A stretch of 64,000 bases of DNA from Sporomusa acidovorans (GTDB taxonomy: Bacteria > Bacillota > Negativicutes > Sporomusales > Sporomusaceae), in NCBI RefSeq assembly GCF_002257695.2, contig NZ_CP155571.1. One strand, 5' to 3'. Made by a program: the position numbers and the translations under genes. Under the pieces are notes generated by a model. The model was not told the DNA's origin, did no database searches, and worked only from the letters and a program-made list of their open reading frames with translations. Below, piece after piece: positions 8,357-17,862 of the stretch; positions within the stretch are counted from its first letter, which is position 1, and each line of letters opens with the position of its first letter.

Positions 8357-10999
8357 TTATTTTGCTTCGGCCCAATTATGCCCGACTTTAACTTCCGCCA
8401 ATAATGGCACGGTAAGTTCTACAGCCTGCTCCATTGCTTGTTTTACCAGCTCGGCCACCTGATCAAGCTCTCCTGCCGTCACTTCCAGCACTAATTCATC
8501 ATGCACTTGTAAAAGCAACCGGCTTTTAAGCCCCTTACTTGTAAGTTCACTATAAACTCTATTCATAGCAATTTTAATAATATCAGCTGCCGCTCCCTGA
8601 ATCGGCGTATTCATAGCCGTCCGCTCGGCAAATGAACGCTGATTAAAATTACTGCTATTAATATCAGGTAATTGACGGCGACGTCCAAATAAAGTTGTTA
8701 CATAGCCATCCCGATGAGCACCGGCAACAACATCGTCAATATATCGCCTTACGCCCTGGTATTTGGCAAAATAACTGTCAATATAGTGAGCAGCTTCCTT
8801 CCGGCTAACGCCAATATCCCGCGACAGACCATAGTCACTAATGCCATAAACAATTCCAAAATTAACGGCTTTGGCTCTGGAACGCAGTTCCGGAGTAACC
8901 GCTGACATGGCTACCCCGAATACCTCTGACGCCGTTCGCGTGTGTATATCCTGATTATGCCGGAACGCCTCCAGCAAACTGGCATCTCCCGCCATATGAG
9001 CCAGTATACGCAATTCAATCTGTGAATAATCGGCAGACATCAGATATTGATAGCCTTCACCAGGAACAAATAATTCCCTGATTTTTCTTCCCATTTCCGA
9101 ACGGACAGGGATATTTTGCAAATTAGGCTCAGAACTGCTTAGCCTGCCGGTAGCAGTAACCATTTGGTTAAAACTAGTATGGATTCGGCCTGTTTGGGGA
9201 TGAATCAATACTTCCAGCCCGTCGAGATAAGTTGATTTCAGTTTTGTCAGCATCCGGTATTCTAAAAGTTTGTCGATTAGCGGATGCTGTCCTGCCAGTT
9301 TTTCCAATACCTCCGCGTCTGTAGAGTAACCTGTTTTTGTTTTTTTAATGATAGGAAGTTTCAATTTTTCGAAAAGAATAACACCCAGTTGTTTTGTAGA
9401 ATTCACATTAAAATTTTCACCGGCAAGCAAATAAATCTCATGAATAAGCTGGTCTATTTTAGCGGCAATCCGGACTGCCATCTCCTTAAGGCACTTTCTG
9501 TCAACCTGAATGCCGGTAACCTCCATAGCCGCTAATGTTTCGACAAGTGGCAGCTCAATTTGCTCAAACAACTTATCCAGACCCGCATCAGCCAATTCTG
9601 AAACAATAACGGCCTGCAATTGCCCCACGACCTTACTGGCCCAGCAGGCAAATTCCGGTTTTTCCTTCATATGTTTGTCATCGGTAGGCAAAAGCCTAGT
9701 CTCTCCCAGGTACTTTTTCGCCAAAAAATCCAAAGGATATGTTGCCGCCGTTGGTTCAAGCAAGTATGCCGCTATTAGAATATCAAATATGCGAGCTTGT
9801 AATACCGCCCCCCGTGTATGGCAAATGTGATACAGTTTCTTAGCATCATACGTAGCTAAACTTATATGCTGATCTGTCAATAAATCAAAGATACCATCCC
9901 AGCCTTCAGAATCGGCAGCTATAAAATAGGTTTTGTCGGCACAGGTAATCGCCAGCCCCACTAGTTCTGCTAACGGCGAATGACCACTAGCGAGAGGGTA
10001 GCAACTAATTTTCCCCAATCTCTTTGCTTCCTCATAAATAGCGGTTACTTCTGAACGGTTGGCAGGTATAACCGGCGGAAAGCATTCGATAACTGTTATA
10101 TTTTCACTTCGGGTTTCTTGTTCCCCATTTTCCGGGAAAAGTGCATCCACCCTAGTGATCAGGCTTTTAAACTCAAATTTAACAAACAATTCTCTGACTT
10201 TAGACTTCTCCGGCGTAATGCCGTATATTTCCGGCGTAAAATCAATATTCATATCCCGCACAATTGTCGCCAAACTTTTGGATAATATGGCCTGCTCCGT
10301 ATATTGCCGGATGTTTTCCTGCAGCTTTTTCCCCGAAATTTTATCCGTATTCTCTAAGACATTTTCCAAAGAGCCAAATTCAGCCAATAACTTCAGAGCG
10401 GTTTTTTCACCAATGCCTGGAACGCCCGGAATATTATCGGAGGTGTCTCCCATTAACCCTTTCATATCAATCATCTGGACGGGAGTCAAGCCATATTTTT
10501 CTTTAAGTGCAGGTACATCAATTACTTCCATTTCGGATATGCCTTTTCTGGTAAGCAGCACTTTGGTCACCGGCCCGATAAGCTGCAACGCGTCGCGATC
10601 ACCGGTTACAATAAAAACCTCGTACCCTGTTTTAGCAGCCTTTTCTGATAAAGTACCAATAATATCATCGGCTTCATACCCTTGTTCTTCCAGAGTAGTT
10701 ATGCCAAAAGCCTGCAGCAGTTCACGCACCAAAGGAAATTGTTCAGACAGCTCACCAGGGGTAGCCTGGCGGTTCCCTTTATATTGCTGGTAGGCTTCTG
10801 TTCGAAAAGTAATCCGGCTTTTATCAAAAGCCACGGCTACCAAGTCGGGTTTATATTCTGTTAAGAGCTTAACAAGCATAGTAGTAAAGCCATACACTGC
10901 GTTTGTATACAATCCATCTGCCGTACGTAGCATAGGCAAAGCGTGAAATGCACGGTGTACTAAGCTACTACCATCAATAATCACAAATTTTTGGGACAT
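8357..10999 (-). CDS. polA: DNA polymerase I
   Basis: An 880-aa repair and Okazaki-fragment polymerase. Domains in order: 5'-3' exonuclease (FVIIDGSSLVHRAFHALP at the N-terminus), a middle domain at about 310-480, and the family A polymerase with motif A (SADYSQIELRILAHM), motif B (RSRAKAVNFGIVYG) and motif C (VHDELVLE). The middle domain keeps the fold (FDILIAAYLLEPTA) but I do not see the DxE metal-binding motif of a working 3'-5' exonuclease, so proofreading is probably lost, as in Bacillus and Thermus Pol I. It is the first gene of the polA-mutM-coaE run. Confidence 0.97.
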   Translation of the reverse strand: MSQKFVIIDGSSLVHRAFHALPMLRTADGLYTNAVYGFTTMLVKLLTEYKPDLVAVAFDKSRITFRTEAYQQYKGNRQATPGELSEQFPLVRELLQAFGITTLEEQGYEADDIIGTLSEKAAKTGYEVFIVTGDRDALQLIGPVTKVLLTRKGISEMEVIDVPALKEKYGLTPVQMIDMKGLMGDTSDNIPGVPGIGEKTALKLLAEFGSLENVLENTDKISGKKLQENIRQYTEQAILSKSLATIVRDMNIDFTPEIYGITPEKSKVRELFVKFEFKSLITRVDALFPENGEQETRSENITVIECFPPVIPANRSEVTAIYEEAKRLGKISCYPLASGHSPLAELVGLAITCADKTYFIAADSEGWDGIFDLLTDQHISLATYDAKKLYHICHTRGAVLQARIFDILIAAYLLEPTAATYPLDFLAKKYLGETRLLPTDDKHMKEKPEFACWASKVVGQLQAVIVSELADAGLDKLFEQIELPLVETLAAMEVTGIQVDRKCLKEMAVRIAAKIDQLIHEIYLLAGENFNVNSTKQLGVILFEKLKLPIIKKTKTGYSTDAEVLEKLAGQHPLIDKLLEYRMLTKLKSTYLDGLEVLIHPQTGRIHTSFNQMVTATGRLSSSEPNLQNIPVRSEMGRKIRELFVPGEGYQYLMSADYSQIELRILAHMAGDASLLEAFRHNQDIHTRTASEVFGVAMSAVTPELRSRAKAVNFGIVYGISDYGLSRDIGVSRKEAAHYIDSYFAKYQGVRRYIDDVVAGAHRDGYVTTLFGRRRQLPDINSSNFNQRSFAERTAMNTPIQGAAADIIKIAMNRVYSELTSKGLKSRLLLQVHDELVLEVTAGELDQVAELVKQAMEQAVELTVPLLAEVKVGHNWAEAK

Positions 11000-11170
11000 A
11001 AGCCCACCACCTTATATGCCAGTATTGTCCAATCTATTTGTATTGGCTATTGAGATTAAAATCCCTTCCTTTATTTTTTTTATTATTGTTTAACCTTATG
11101 TACTATATAATAGTCAATAAATTTTTCTAACATTACCGCTAGGGAGCACTTTGTCAAATTGTTTACATAA

Positions 11171-11204
11171 AAAGCGAGATTGTTAAACAATCTCGCTTTT
11201 TTCT
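11171..11204. terminator. Terminator after the L,D-transpeptidase gene
   Basis: A long perfect stem AAAGCGAGATTGTT/AACAATCTCGCTTT with T-runs on both strands. It serves the minus-strand gene ending at 11216. Confidence 0.8.
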
Positions 11205-11215
11205 ATAACCTTACT

Positions 11216-12436
11216 TTATGGATATGTCAGTTCTATTGTTTTAGCCTCTTCATTCCAATACACATAAACACCGAAATATTGATTAATATTCGTAATTTTT
11301 ATATACGGGACCGAATCTACCAAAGAAACGGGAATGTTAACTTTATTTTCCTTATCCGTTGTTGTTAGGATTTGCTTATCCTGATCCCAGCTAACTTTAC
11401 GCCCCAAAGCCTTAGCTAGCGGAATTGCGGGCATGGCTAACATTCCTTCTACCTTATTAAGTTCAATGTTGATTGCCTTACCATTTAAAAAGACACCCGT
11501 TCTTGCAAAAACCAGCGTGCTTTCTCCGGCATTCCAGCTTGGCTCACAACCAAATAATGCCCGCAGATTATTTACCGTTATATAAACTACATCACTGATT
11601 ACAATGCCAGGCACCTTGTTGGCAGCATATTGAACGGTTTTGTTTTTTTCATCCCAGTTAATTTGCCGGTTAAATAATTCGGCAGTCGCATAGGCCGGAA
11701 CATACGGAACATCTTCCAACACCAACCCCCTGACGCTGGTTAGCTTACCACTTACTTTAATTTTGAACTGCTTGGCAATAACAAACTGATCATCGCTAGG
11801 GTTGTCAATCATTTTTCGCAACATTTCATCATTAACCAGACCGTTTAAGTGGTATCCATTCAATTTATTGCGAATATCTTGTACGTCAATGCTGCCATAC
11901 CCGTATATATCCGGATACACGGACAGCACCACTTGCCCCCTGGCATTAGTGCGAACTTTTATACGGTCGTAGGTTATTTTTACCGGTGTCCCGTAATTTA
12001 CCAAATCAAAAAGTTCTTCCACATCAGCTTCATACATACGGATACAACCGTTGGAAACGGCACTGCCAATTGAATCCGGTGCGTTGGTACCGTGGATTCC
12101 ATAATTGTTATAAATACCCAGCCAGCGATAACCCAGCGGGTTGTCCGGTCCTGACGGCACCATTCTTCCCGGTTGATCCGGCGGATACCAGTCGGGATTT
12201 ATTTCTTTAACTAAAACGGAATATTTGCCAAGCGGCGTAGGGGTAGAAGGTTTACCAATGGCTATTGGAAACTCTTTTAATAAGGTATCATCCACAAATA
12301 ATTCAATTGTTCGACTGGGCAAATTCACGGTAATACTTGGCCCAGCTATTGCTGCCGCTTTAGTGACATAGCCACTAAAACCGGCTAAACATATCAACAC
12401 ATAGAACCATAAAATAAACCGGAGTAACACGTGCAT
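11216..12436 (-). CDS. L,D-transpeptidase (YkuD domain) with copper-amine-oxidase-like repeats
   Basis: An exported 406-aa cell-wall enzyme. There is a signal peptide in the first 30 residues (LLRFILWFYVLICLAGF). The YkuD domain is at about 35-160 with the active-site signature HGTNAPDSIGS...SNGCIRM (catalytic Cys in GCIRM). Two copper-amine-oxidase N1-type repeats follow at about 235-405; in other Firmicute proteins these are non-catalytic beta modules. It would form 3-3 peptide crosslinks or tether proteins to peptidoglycan. It is monocistronic with its own terminator. Confidence 0.92.
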   Translation of the reverse strand: MHVLLRFILWFYVLICLAGFSGYVTKAAAIAGPSITVNLPSRTIELFVDDTLLKEFPIAIGKPSTPTPLGKYSVLVKEINPDWYPPDQPGRMVPSGPDNPLGYRWLGIYNNYGIHGTNAPDSIGSAVSNGCIRMYEADVEELFDLVNYGTPVKITYDRIKVRTNARGQVVLSVYPDIYGYGSIDVQDIRNKLNGYHLNGLVNDEMLRKMIDNPSDDQFVIAKQFKIKVSGKLTSVRGLVLEDVPYVPAYATAELFNRQINWDEKNKTVQYAANKVPGIVISDVVYITVNNLRALFGCEPSWNAGESTLVFARTGVFLNGKAINIELNKVEGMLAMPAIPLAKALGRKVSWDQDKQILTTTDKENKVNIPVSLVDSVPYIKITNINQYFGVYVYWNEEAKTIELTYP

Positions 12437-12535
12437 CCCTTCTTCACATTATTTTTGTAACAATAACATAATATGAAGAATAGCAGCCAGGATATTACCC
12501 CTTTGCGCAATATTTTCAGTATTTTTCTATGCTCC

Positions 12536-13678
12536 TTATTGAAGATTAAGTATTTGCTGGTGAACTACCCGTAAATGCCGATGCCGCTCATCAATTATCG
12601 GCAGATAAATATGAATACAAGCACCTGAGCCAATGGGATTGTCAGGATTAATATTGATAAAACCGCCGTGTTCACCAATAATTCGATGGGCTATCGGCAG
12701 ACCCAGCCCCATATGTTCAAGCTTAGTTGTATAAAATGGCTCAAATATCTTGGGGAGAATTTCCGGAGATACGCCTAGGCCGGTATCACTAATAGCGATA
12801 ACCAGCATACTTAATTCAGAGTTAATCCAAGTTCTTACTGACAGCACGCCTTCTCCCGGCATTGCTTCCATCGCATTTTGCATCACATTAACAATGGCTT
12901 GTTTGATTAAATTACTGTCAACACTAAGCACTGGTAAATTAGAAGCCAGTTGTTTATCGATGTCAATTTTTTCCCCGCCAAGCTGTTTAAAAGTTAGCAA
13001 CAAGGCTTCTTCTATTGTACGGTTTATATCAATATTATTTTCTTTATTGACGGGCGGTTTGGCAAATAAAACAAGTTCCTTTACGACCCGATTGATCGAA
13101 GATACTTCATCAAGCAGCATTTCCAGTACATCCTTGCCCACCGTATACCGGTCATCTTCCAAACGACCTAACATTACCTGCAAATAACCACTGATAGTCG
13201 TAAGCGGAGTCCTGACGTGATGTGCTACCCCTGCTGCCAGCTCTCCCAGAGACATCAGCATCTGCGTCACTTGTATCTGTTTTATAGCAGCCCGAACTGC
13301 CGATAGATCTTGAATTATAACAATCAATCCATTGGCTTGTCCTGCATTGCCCCGAAGCTTAAGCGTATCTATATGGACATAGCTAAACTGGTCCTGTACT
13401 TTAAGTTTTAGATTAACGGTATTTAAATCTTCGTATTCTTCAAGATAAAATGCTTGCAAAAATTTATCACCATGCTGCTTAAATACATCATCCACTCTTC
13501 TGCCAATCGACCTAGCCCGTTCCACCCCGCAGATTTTCTCAGCTTCGCGATTCAGGTTTTTCACCCTGAGCTCGTTATCCAGAAAAATAATTCCTGTGGA
13601 AGTGTCAATGGCATCTTGATAGTCCTCATCTCGATGTAAATACACTATTTTACTGTTAAGCGCCTCAGCTGCAGACAT
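12536..13678 (-). CDS. PAS-domain sensor histidine kinase
   Basis: A cytoplasmic 380-aa kinase without membrane segments. A PAS domain (about 20-130, with IIFLDNELRVKNLNREAE) is followed by HisKA with the H-box GELAAGVAHHVRTPLTTISG and an HATPase_c domain with N-box (NVMQNAMEAM), G1 (DTGLGVS) and G2 (MGLGLPIAHRI). The layout resembles NtrB/AtoS/KinE-type kinases. The H-box reads HHVRTPL rather than HEIRNPL, which leaves the phospho-accepting His but replaces the following Glu. No response regulator adjoins, so its partner is unknown; a sporulation phosphorelay role would fit an orphan soluble kinase but is only a guess. Confidence 0.88.
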   Translation of the reverse strand: MSAAEALNSKIVYLHRDEDYQDAIDTSTGIIFLDNELRVKNLNREAEKICGVERARSIGRRVDDVFKQHGDKFLQAFYLEEYEDLNTVNLKLKVQDQFSYVHIDTLKLRGNAGQANGLIVIIQDLSAVRAAIKQIQVTQMLMSLGELAAGVAHHVRTPLTTISGYLQVMLGRLEDDRYTVGKDVLEMLLDEVSSINRVVKELVLFAKPPVNKENNIDINRTIEEALLLTFKQLGGEKIDIDKQLASNLPVLSVDSNLIKQAIVNVMQNAMEAMPGEGVLSVRTWINSELSMLVIAISDTGLGVSPEILPKIFEPFYTTKLEHMGLGLPIAHRIIGEHGGFININPDNPIGSGACIHIYLPIIDERHRHLRVVHQQILNLQ

Positions 13679-14067
13679 TGTCGATCGCCTCCCTAGTGAC
13701 CATCTTACATCTTGTGCTGTTAAACATTCTTGTAAAATATTGTAATTCCTGCTAAATTTGAATAATTACTTTTCGTAAAAAACCGACATTTTTTAAATAA
13801 TACTTGTCGAATTAAACCAAGACACTCAAGAAGCCCTTTCGTTGCCTACTTTTTCCAGAGTTGCCTTTTTCGACATGTTATTTATTTCCAAAATAATATT
13901 CACTATAATCTTCAGCCATATTTAGTTATGTATTTTTAACAATTACCATTATTTGTAATTTCATATTTTAAATTTACATTTTTTACCAATATTTATCTAA
14001 TAAAAAAAGCAGTGGGCTAGGTTAATTCCTATGCGCACTGCTCATTATAATCAAATATTTCACAATA
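13679..14067. other. 389-bp AT-rich intergenic region
   Basis: No reading frame with an RBS was seen on either strand. It holds the upstream region of the PAS kinase gene, with no convincing promoter picked by eye, and the MerR-like gene's terminator at 14009-14041. The rest is AT-rich without repeats. Confidence 0.6.
14002..14041 (-). terminator. Terminator after the MerR-like regulator
   Basis: On the minus strand GCAGTGCGCATAGG pairs imperfectly with CTAGCCCACTGC and is followed by TTTTTTT. Confidence 0.7.
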
Positions 14068-14646
14068 TCAGGCAAATAAACGCTGCCAAAATGATTTCGG
14101 TTTACTATTTTCTCTTTCTTCCATAACCTGCCGCAGCCGAGTATCTACTAGCTGAAAATGGTCAGTTAATTCCGTTTCTAACCTCTCCTCAAGCTTAGCT
14201 ACTTCTTGCTTTAGATTGTAAAGTTCCTCCTGTTGTTCATTAACAACGTTTATGGTGGCGGCAATTTGCTGAAGAGCTTGGTTTTGCGATGCAATAACAG
14301 CCATTATCGCAGAACCGTCAAGCTGTTCTACTGGCGATAACGCTTGCAATTGGCCATTTTCACCTATTTGCGAATATGTTGCACTACCATCCTGCGATTC
14401 ATCGATTTCGATAAAGCGGGTAAATCGTTTATTAAGATCATTAACAATATCGTCGGAACTTTTATTTTGGTGCATACCCTTGGCAATAGCTTGGAAAACT
14501 TCTACCGCTTCAGGATAAAAACGTTTCTTTTTCCCTTCGCCGGTAGCTGGTAAATACTCAATAAATAAATCACGATAATACCGCAAAGTGCTTTGAGGAA
14601 TTCCCAACTCCTGTGAGATATCCTTAATACTCAGTAACTCCGTCAT
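14068..14646 (-). CDS. MerR-type DNA-binding protein with coiled-coil tail
   Basis: 192 aa. The N-terminal helix-turn-helix SIKDISQELGIPQSTLRYYRD is a MerR-type winged helix (residues 5-75, ending with FYPEAVEVFQAI). The C-terminal half (about 125-180) is Glu/Gln/Leu-rich and predicted coiled coil (EEQEELYNLKQEVAKLEERLE-like heptads), ending in a basic aromatic tail. It has no metal-binding Cys set, so it is not a classical metal sensor. Firmicute proteins of this layout (MerR HTH plus coiled coil) include chromosome-anchoring and nucleoid proteins as well as regulators; which applies here cannot be read from sequence. Confidence 0.7.
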   Translation of the reverse strand: MTELLSIKDISQELGIPQSTLRYYRDLFIEYLPATGEGKKKRFYPEAVEVFQAIAKGMHQNKSSDDIVNDLNKRFTRFIEIDESQDGSATYSQIGENGQLQALSPVEQLDGSAIMAVIASQNQALQQIAATINVVNEQQEELYNLKQEVAKLEERLETELTDHFQLVDTRLRQVMEERENSKPKSFWQRLFA

Positions 14647-14840
14647 AAAACCACCTCTACGATTTTGTTGTTGCGATTATATTCGCTACCACAAGGTGGT
14701 TTTCCTGCTATTTTTATGAAATAATGTAAAAAAATTACAATTATTATTTTATGCTATTCTCGCGTTGAATATGAAAATTAAAAAGCCTATATGATATAAA
14801 AATCATACAGGCCAGTAGTTTGGCAAGTTCATTAGTCAAG

Positions 14841-14927
14841 TGGTGCCCGGGAAGGGACTTGAACCCCCACGCCGTTGCCGACTGCGGATTTTGAGTCCGC
14901 CGCGTCTGCCAGTTCCGCCACCCGGGC
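14841..14927 (-). tRNA. tRNA-Leu (anticodon CAA)
   Basis: An 87-nt class II tRNA with encoded CCA and acceptor GCCCGGG/CCCGGGC. The anticodon loop CTCAAAA between GCGGA and TCCGC reads CAA. It is 33 bp from the left repeat of IS element 2, which contains its promoter. Confidence 0.95.
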
Positions 14928-14963
14928 ATTTATTTTGTTTATGTCCCGTATCGGACATTTGTT

Positions 14964-14992
14964 ATGATACCATTTAGACATTTTATTGTCAA
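14964..14992 (-). promoter_or_regulatory. SigA-type promoter of tRNA-Leu(CAA)
   Basis: On the minus strand: TTGACA (14987-14992), 17-nt spacer, TATCAT (14964-14969), about 37 bp before the tRNA. The whole promoter is inside the 442-bp repeat, so a second copy exists at 17424-17452 pointing into the IS. Confidence 0.75.
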
Positions 14993-15133
14993 GTAGGTTT
15001 TTCTATATATTTTTTCTTTTTGCAATTAAAGGAGAATATGAGTTGCTGCCCAATATATATCTTGACTAAAAACTTTTTATATAAACAGTCAAAATCTCTT
15101 TATATGAGCATGCACCAGGAAGGATTGAAATAA

Positions 15134-15402
15134 ATGCCTACATTTATCATTAACGGTCAAAGCGTTTCGTATACACTACGGTTGGACAAACGCCGGAAAA
15201 CCATTCAGTTACGGGTACTTCCCTCTGCTACTGTAGAAATTGTCGCCCCAGGCAATTTGACTAAGCCTGAGCTAGAACAAATCTTTACGGCAAAAAGCAA
15301 ATGGCTGAGCAATCGCCTGAATAAAATAGCTGCTTTGGCGGAGAATCCCATAAATCGGCAATTACTATCCGGATCGCAAATACTCTATCAGGGACAGACC
15401 TA
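15134..15402 (+). pseudogene. 5' fragment of the ygjP-like gene, duplicated by IS insertion
   Basis: The first 89 codons (MPTFIINGQSVSYTLRLDKR...) are identical to the intact gene at 17594-18325 and then run into the IS end, which adds seven foreign codons before a stop at 15424. It has lost the HExxH metallopeptidase core. It keeps its own RBS and upstream region, so a short stable peptide could still be made. Confidence 0.93.
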
Positions 15403-15441
15403 CCGTAGTTTTGCAATTGAATAGCTAAAAAGCACCTCTCT

Positions 15442-15467
15442 AGCCCAGATATTTCGGGCTATTTTTG
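15442..15467 (+). terminator. Terminator-like hairpin at left end of IS element 2
   Basis: AGCCCAGATATTTCGGGCT folds into a short stem followed by TTTTT, 40 bp inside the element and before the transposase start. Confidence 0.65.
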
Positions 15468-15543
15468 TGTCAATATTTTTGGATTTTAATGTTGTGGATT
15501 ATCGTGGATTATGGTATAATATAAGGAAGTGGAGGTGTTTGAC

Positions 15544-17315
15544 ATGTTTCTCAAGCAAAGCATTAGCAACGGCAAAATATATTTGTCCTTCGTCCAAGGT
15601 TATCGCGCCGACGGCAAGGTTAAGCAAAAAACCATTGAAAAATTGGGCTACCTTGATGATCTGAAAAAATCATATGATGATCCCATTGCCCACTTTAAGT
15701 CGATTGCCAAAGAACGCAATTTGGCCGATACTTCCGAGCGCTCAATCGAGGTTTCACTCAACCGCCGCCTTGAAAGCAATACCTCTACTAGAAAAAATCT
15801 AGGCTATGCCATTGCTAAACGTATTTACTCCCTCTTGGGCATTAATAAATTTCTCCAAAACAAACAGAAACATTTAACCATTGAATATAATCTAAACAGC
15901 ATCTTCAGTCTTCTCACCTTTAATAGGTTCCTTTTTCCGTCTTCCAAAAAGAAGGCTTTTGATAACCGGGACTTTTTCTTTGAATCCTACGACTTTTCCC
16001 TCGACGACCTCTATCGATCTCTTGACTATTTTTCACGCTATTCAGAGCCACTACAGCAACATCTGCATGAAAAAGTCTGTGAGGTTATTGGCCGCGACAG
16101 TAAACTCGGTTACTATGACGTCACAAACTATTACTTCGAAATACCTTACAATGATGAAGATGAATATGATGATCACAGCATGCTGGTGAAAAAGGTTTTC
16201 GAAAGAAAGGCCCTTCCAAAGAACACCGCCCTGATCCAATCGTACAAATGGGGCTTCTGATGGATTCAAACGGCATCCCCATGGCTTTCAATACCTTTTC
16301 TGGCGGTGAAAGCGAAAAAACTTCCCTCATTCCTATCATTCGCAGGGTAAAAAAAGATTATGGCATCGAACGGATTATCACAGTTGCAGACAGAGGGCTT
16401 AACACCAGTGATAATACTGCTTTCCTCGCCGGAACCAACGATGATCATTCCCAGGGCCATGACGGATATGTTTATGGACAGAGCATATTATCTGCAGATA
16501 AAGAATTTAAGGCTTGGGTTCTTAAACAAGACGGTTATCTTCACGACAAGGAGATCGATAAAAATGGTGAAGTCGTAGTCTTCACCCATAAGTCCAGAGT
16601 CTATGCAAAAACGATACAACTTGAAAACTCTCAAGGCAAACGACGCCTTAAAATGAATATCTATCAAAAACAGATGGTCTATTATTCGCAAAAGTATGCA
16701 GAAAAACAAAAAAAAGAGCGAGAACTCGTTCTCGCAAAAGCAAAAGATTTAATCGCCAATCCCGGAAAGTATACCAGAGCCACCAGTTTTGGCGCTGCCG
16801 GTTACATCAATAATATAAAGTTTGTAAAGGAAACCGGAGAAATTCCCGATGGAATCGACCTGTCTCTTAATCTAAAAAAGATTGCTGAAGAAGAAAAATA
16901 TGATGGATATTACTCTATCGTCACCAGCGAAAAGCATTTATCGGATATAGAAATCCGCAACATTTACAAAGGTTTATGGGAAATTGAGGAATCCTTTAAA
17001 GTCATTAAAAGCGAGTTCAAGGCAAGACCGGTATATCTTAAACTCGAAAATCACATCAATGCTCATTTCCTGATTTGTTTTGTTTCACTCCTTATCCTGC
17101 GTGTTCTGGAATACAAGTTAAATAAAAAATATCCAGTTAGCCAGATTCGCGAATCATTAATCCGTTATTCCTGCTCTCATCTTGATCAGAATTACTATCT
17201 GTTTGATTACAGAGATGAAATTCTGCAGTTGATGGAATCGATTTTCGATATGGACTTGGGCAATAAGATTATGAGCACATCTGAAATCAAAAAAATTTTG
17301 CAATACCAAAAGTAA
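15544..17315 (+). pseudogene. IS1634-family DDE transposase, frameshifted in the middle
   Basis: It starts at ATG 15544 (MFLKQSISNGKIYLSFVQG) after GGAGGTG. The first frame stops at 16258-16260. The family sequence resumes in another frame from about 16205 (KKGPSKEHRPDPIVQMGLLM) to 17315. Adding one T to the run in GTTTTCG at about 16197-16201 would join them into about 590 aa. Catalytic landmarks YYDVTNYYFE, TVADRGL and YKGLWEIEESFKVIKSE are all present. A one-base loss in a T-run suggests either decay or a homopolymer sequencing error. Confidence 0.9.
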
Positions 17316-17350
17316 GGCCTAATTTCACAACACTATTTTGCCAAAAAAAC

Positions 17351-17397
17351 AAAGCTCTCTAGCCCGCGTATTTACTGGACTAGTAGAGCTTTTTTTA
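17351..17397 (+). terminator. Terminator at right end of IS element 2
   Basis: AAAGCTCT...AGAGCTTT arms with an inner AGCCCG/GGACT-type stem and a T7 run, 36 bp after the transposase stop. Confidence 0.7.
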
Positions 17398-17420
17398 CTT
17401 GTTTTGCTGCAAAACTCAGG

Positions 17421-17862
17421 GTTATGATACCATTTAGACATTTTATTGTCAAGTAGGTTTTTCTATATATTTTTTCTTTTTGCAATTAAAGGAGAATATG
17501 AGTTGCTGCCCAATATATATCTTGACTAAAAACTTTTTATATAAACAGTCAAAATCTCTTTATATGAGCATGCACCAGGAAGGATTGAAATAAATGCCTA
17601 CATTTATCATTAACGGTCAAAGCGTTTCGTATACACTACGGTTGGACAAACGCCGGAAAACCATTCAGTTACGGGTACTTCCCTCTGCTACTGTAGAAAT
17701 TGTCGCCCCAGGCAATTTGACTAAGCCTGAGCTAGAACAAATCTTTACGGCAAAAAGCAAATGGCTGAGCAATCGCCTGAATAAAATAGCTGCTTTGGCG
17801 GAGAATCCCATAAATCGGCAATTACTATCCGGATCGCAAATACTCTATCAGGGACAGACCTA
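17421..17862. repeat. Right copy of 442-bp direct repeat flanking IS element 2
   Basis: By eye this is identical to 14961-15402. It supplies the upstream region and first 89 codons of the intact ygjP-like gene. It also carries an orphan copy of the tRNA-Leu promoter (17424-17452, minus strand), which now points into the terminator of the IS. Confidence 0.93.

Larger units (their letters stand above)
14961..15402. repeat. Left copy of 442-bp direct repeat flanking IS element 2
   Basis: By eye this is identical to 17421-17862. It contains the tRNA-Leu(CAA) promoter (minus strand) and the upstream region plus the first 89 codons of the ygjP-like gene (plus strand). It is interpreted as a very long target-site duplication. 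Confidence 0.93.
15403..17420 (+). mobile_element. IS element 2, IS1634 family, 2018 bp
   Basis: The element is bounded by identical 442-bp direct repeats. Its ends are CCGTAGTTTTGCA on the left and CCCTGAGTTTTGCAG on the right (reverse complemented), sharing the CC-AGTTTTGCA core with IS element 1. Terminator-like hairpins are at both ends (15442-15467 and 17351-17397). It is a related but distinct element: the transposases clearly differ in sequence and the element is 47 bp longer than IS element 1. Confidence 0.92.

Noticed and set aside
10059..10793. 244-aa frame antisense to polA
   Set aside because: Ser-rich shadow frame opposite the conserved polymerase; no RBS and no family match.
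14744..14929. 61-aa reading frame over tRNA-Leu
   Set aside because: It lies across the tRNA on the same strand and encodes tRNA sequence; no RBS.
2386..16260. Programmed ribosomal frameshifting in the transposases
   Set aside because: The two shifts lie at different sites and in opposite directions, without a shared slippery heptamer.
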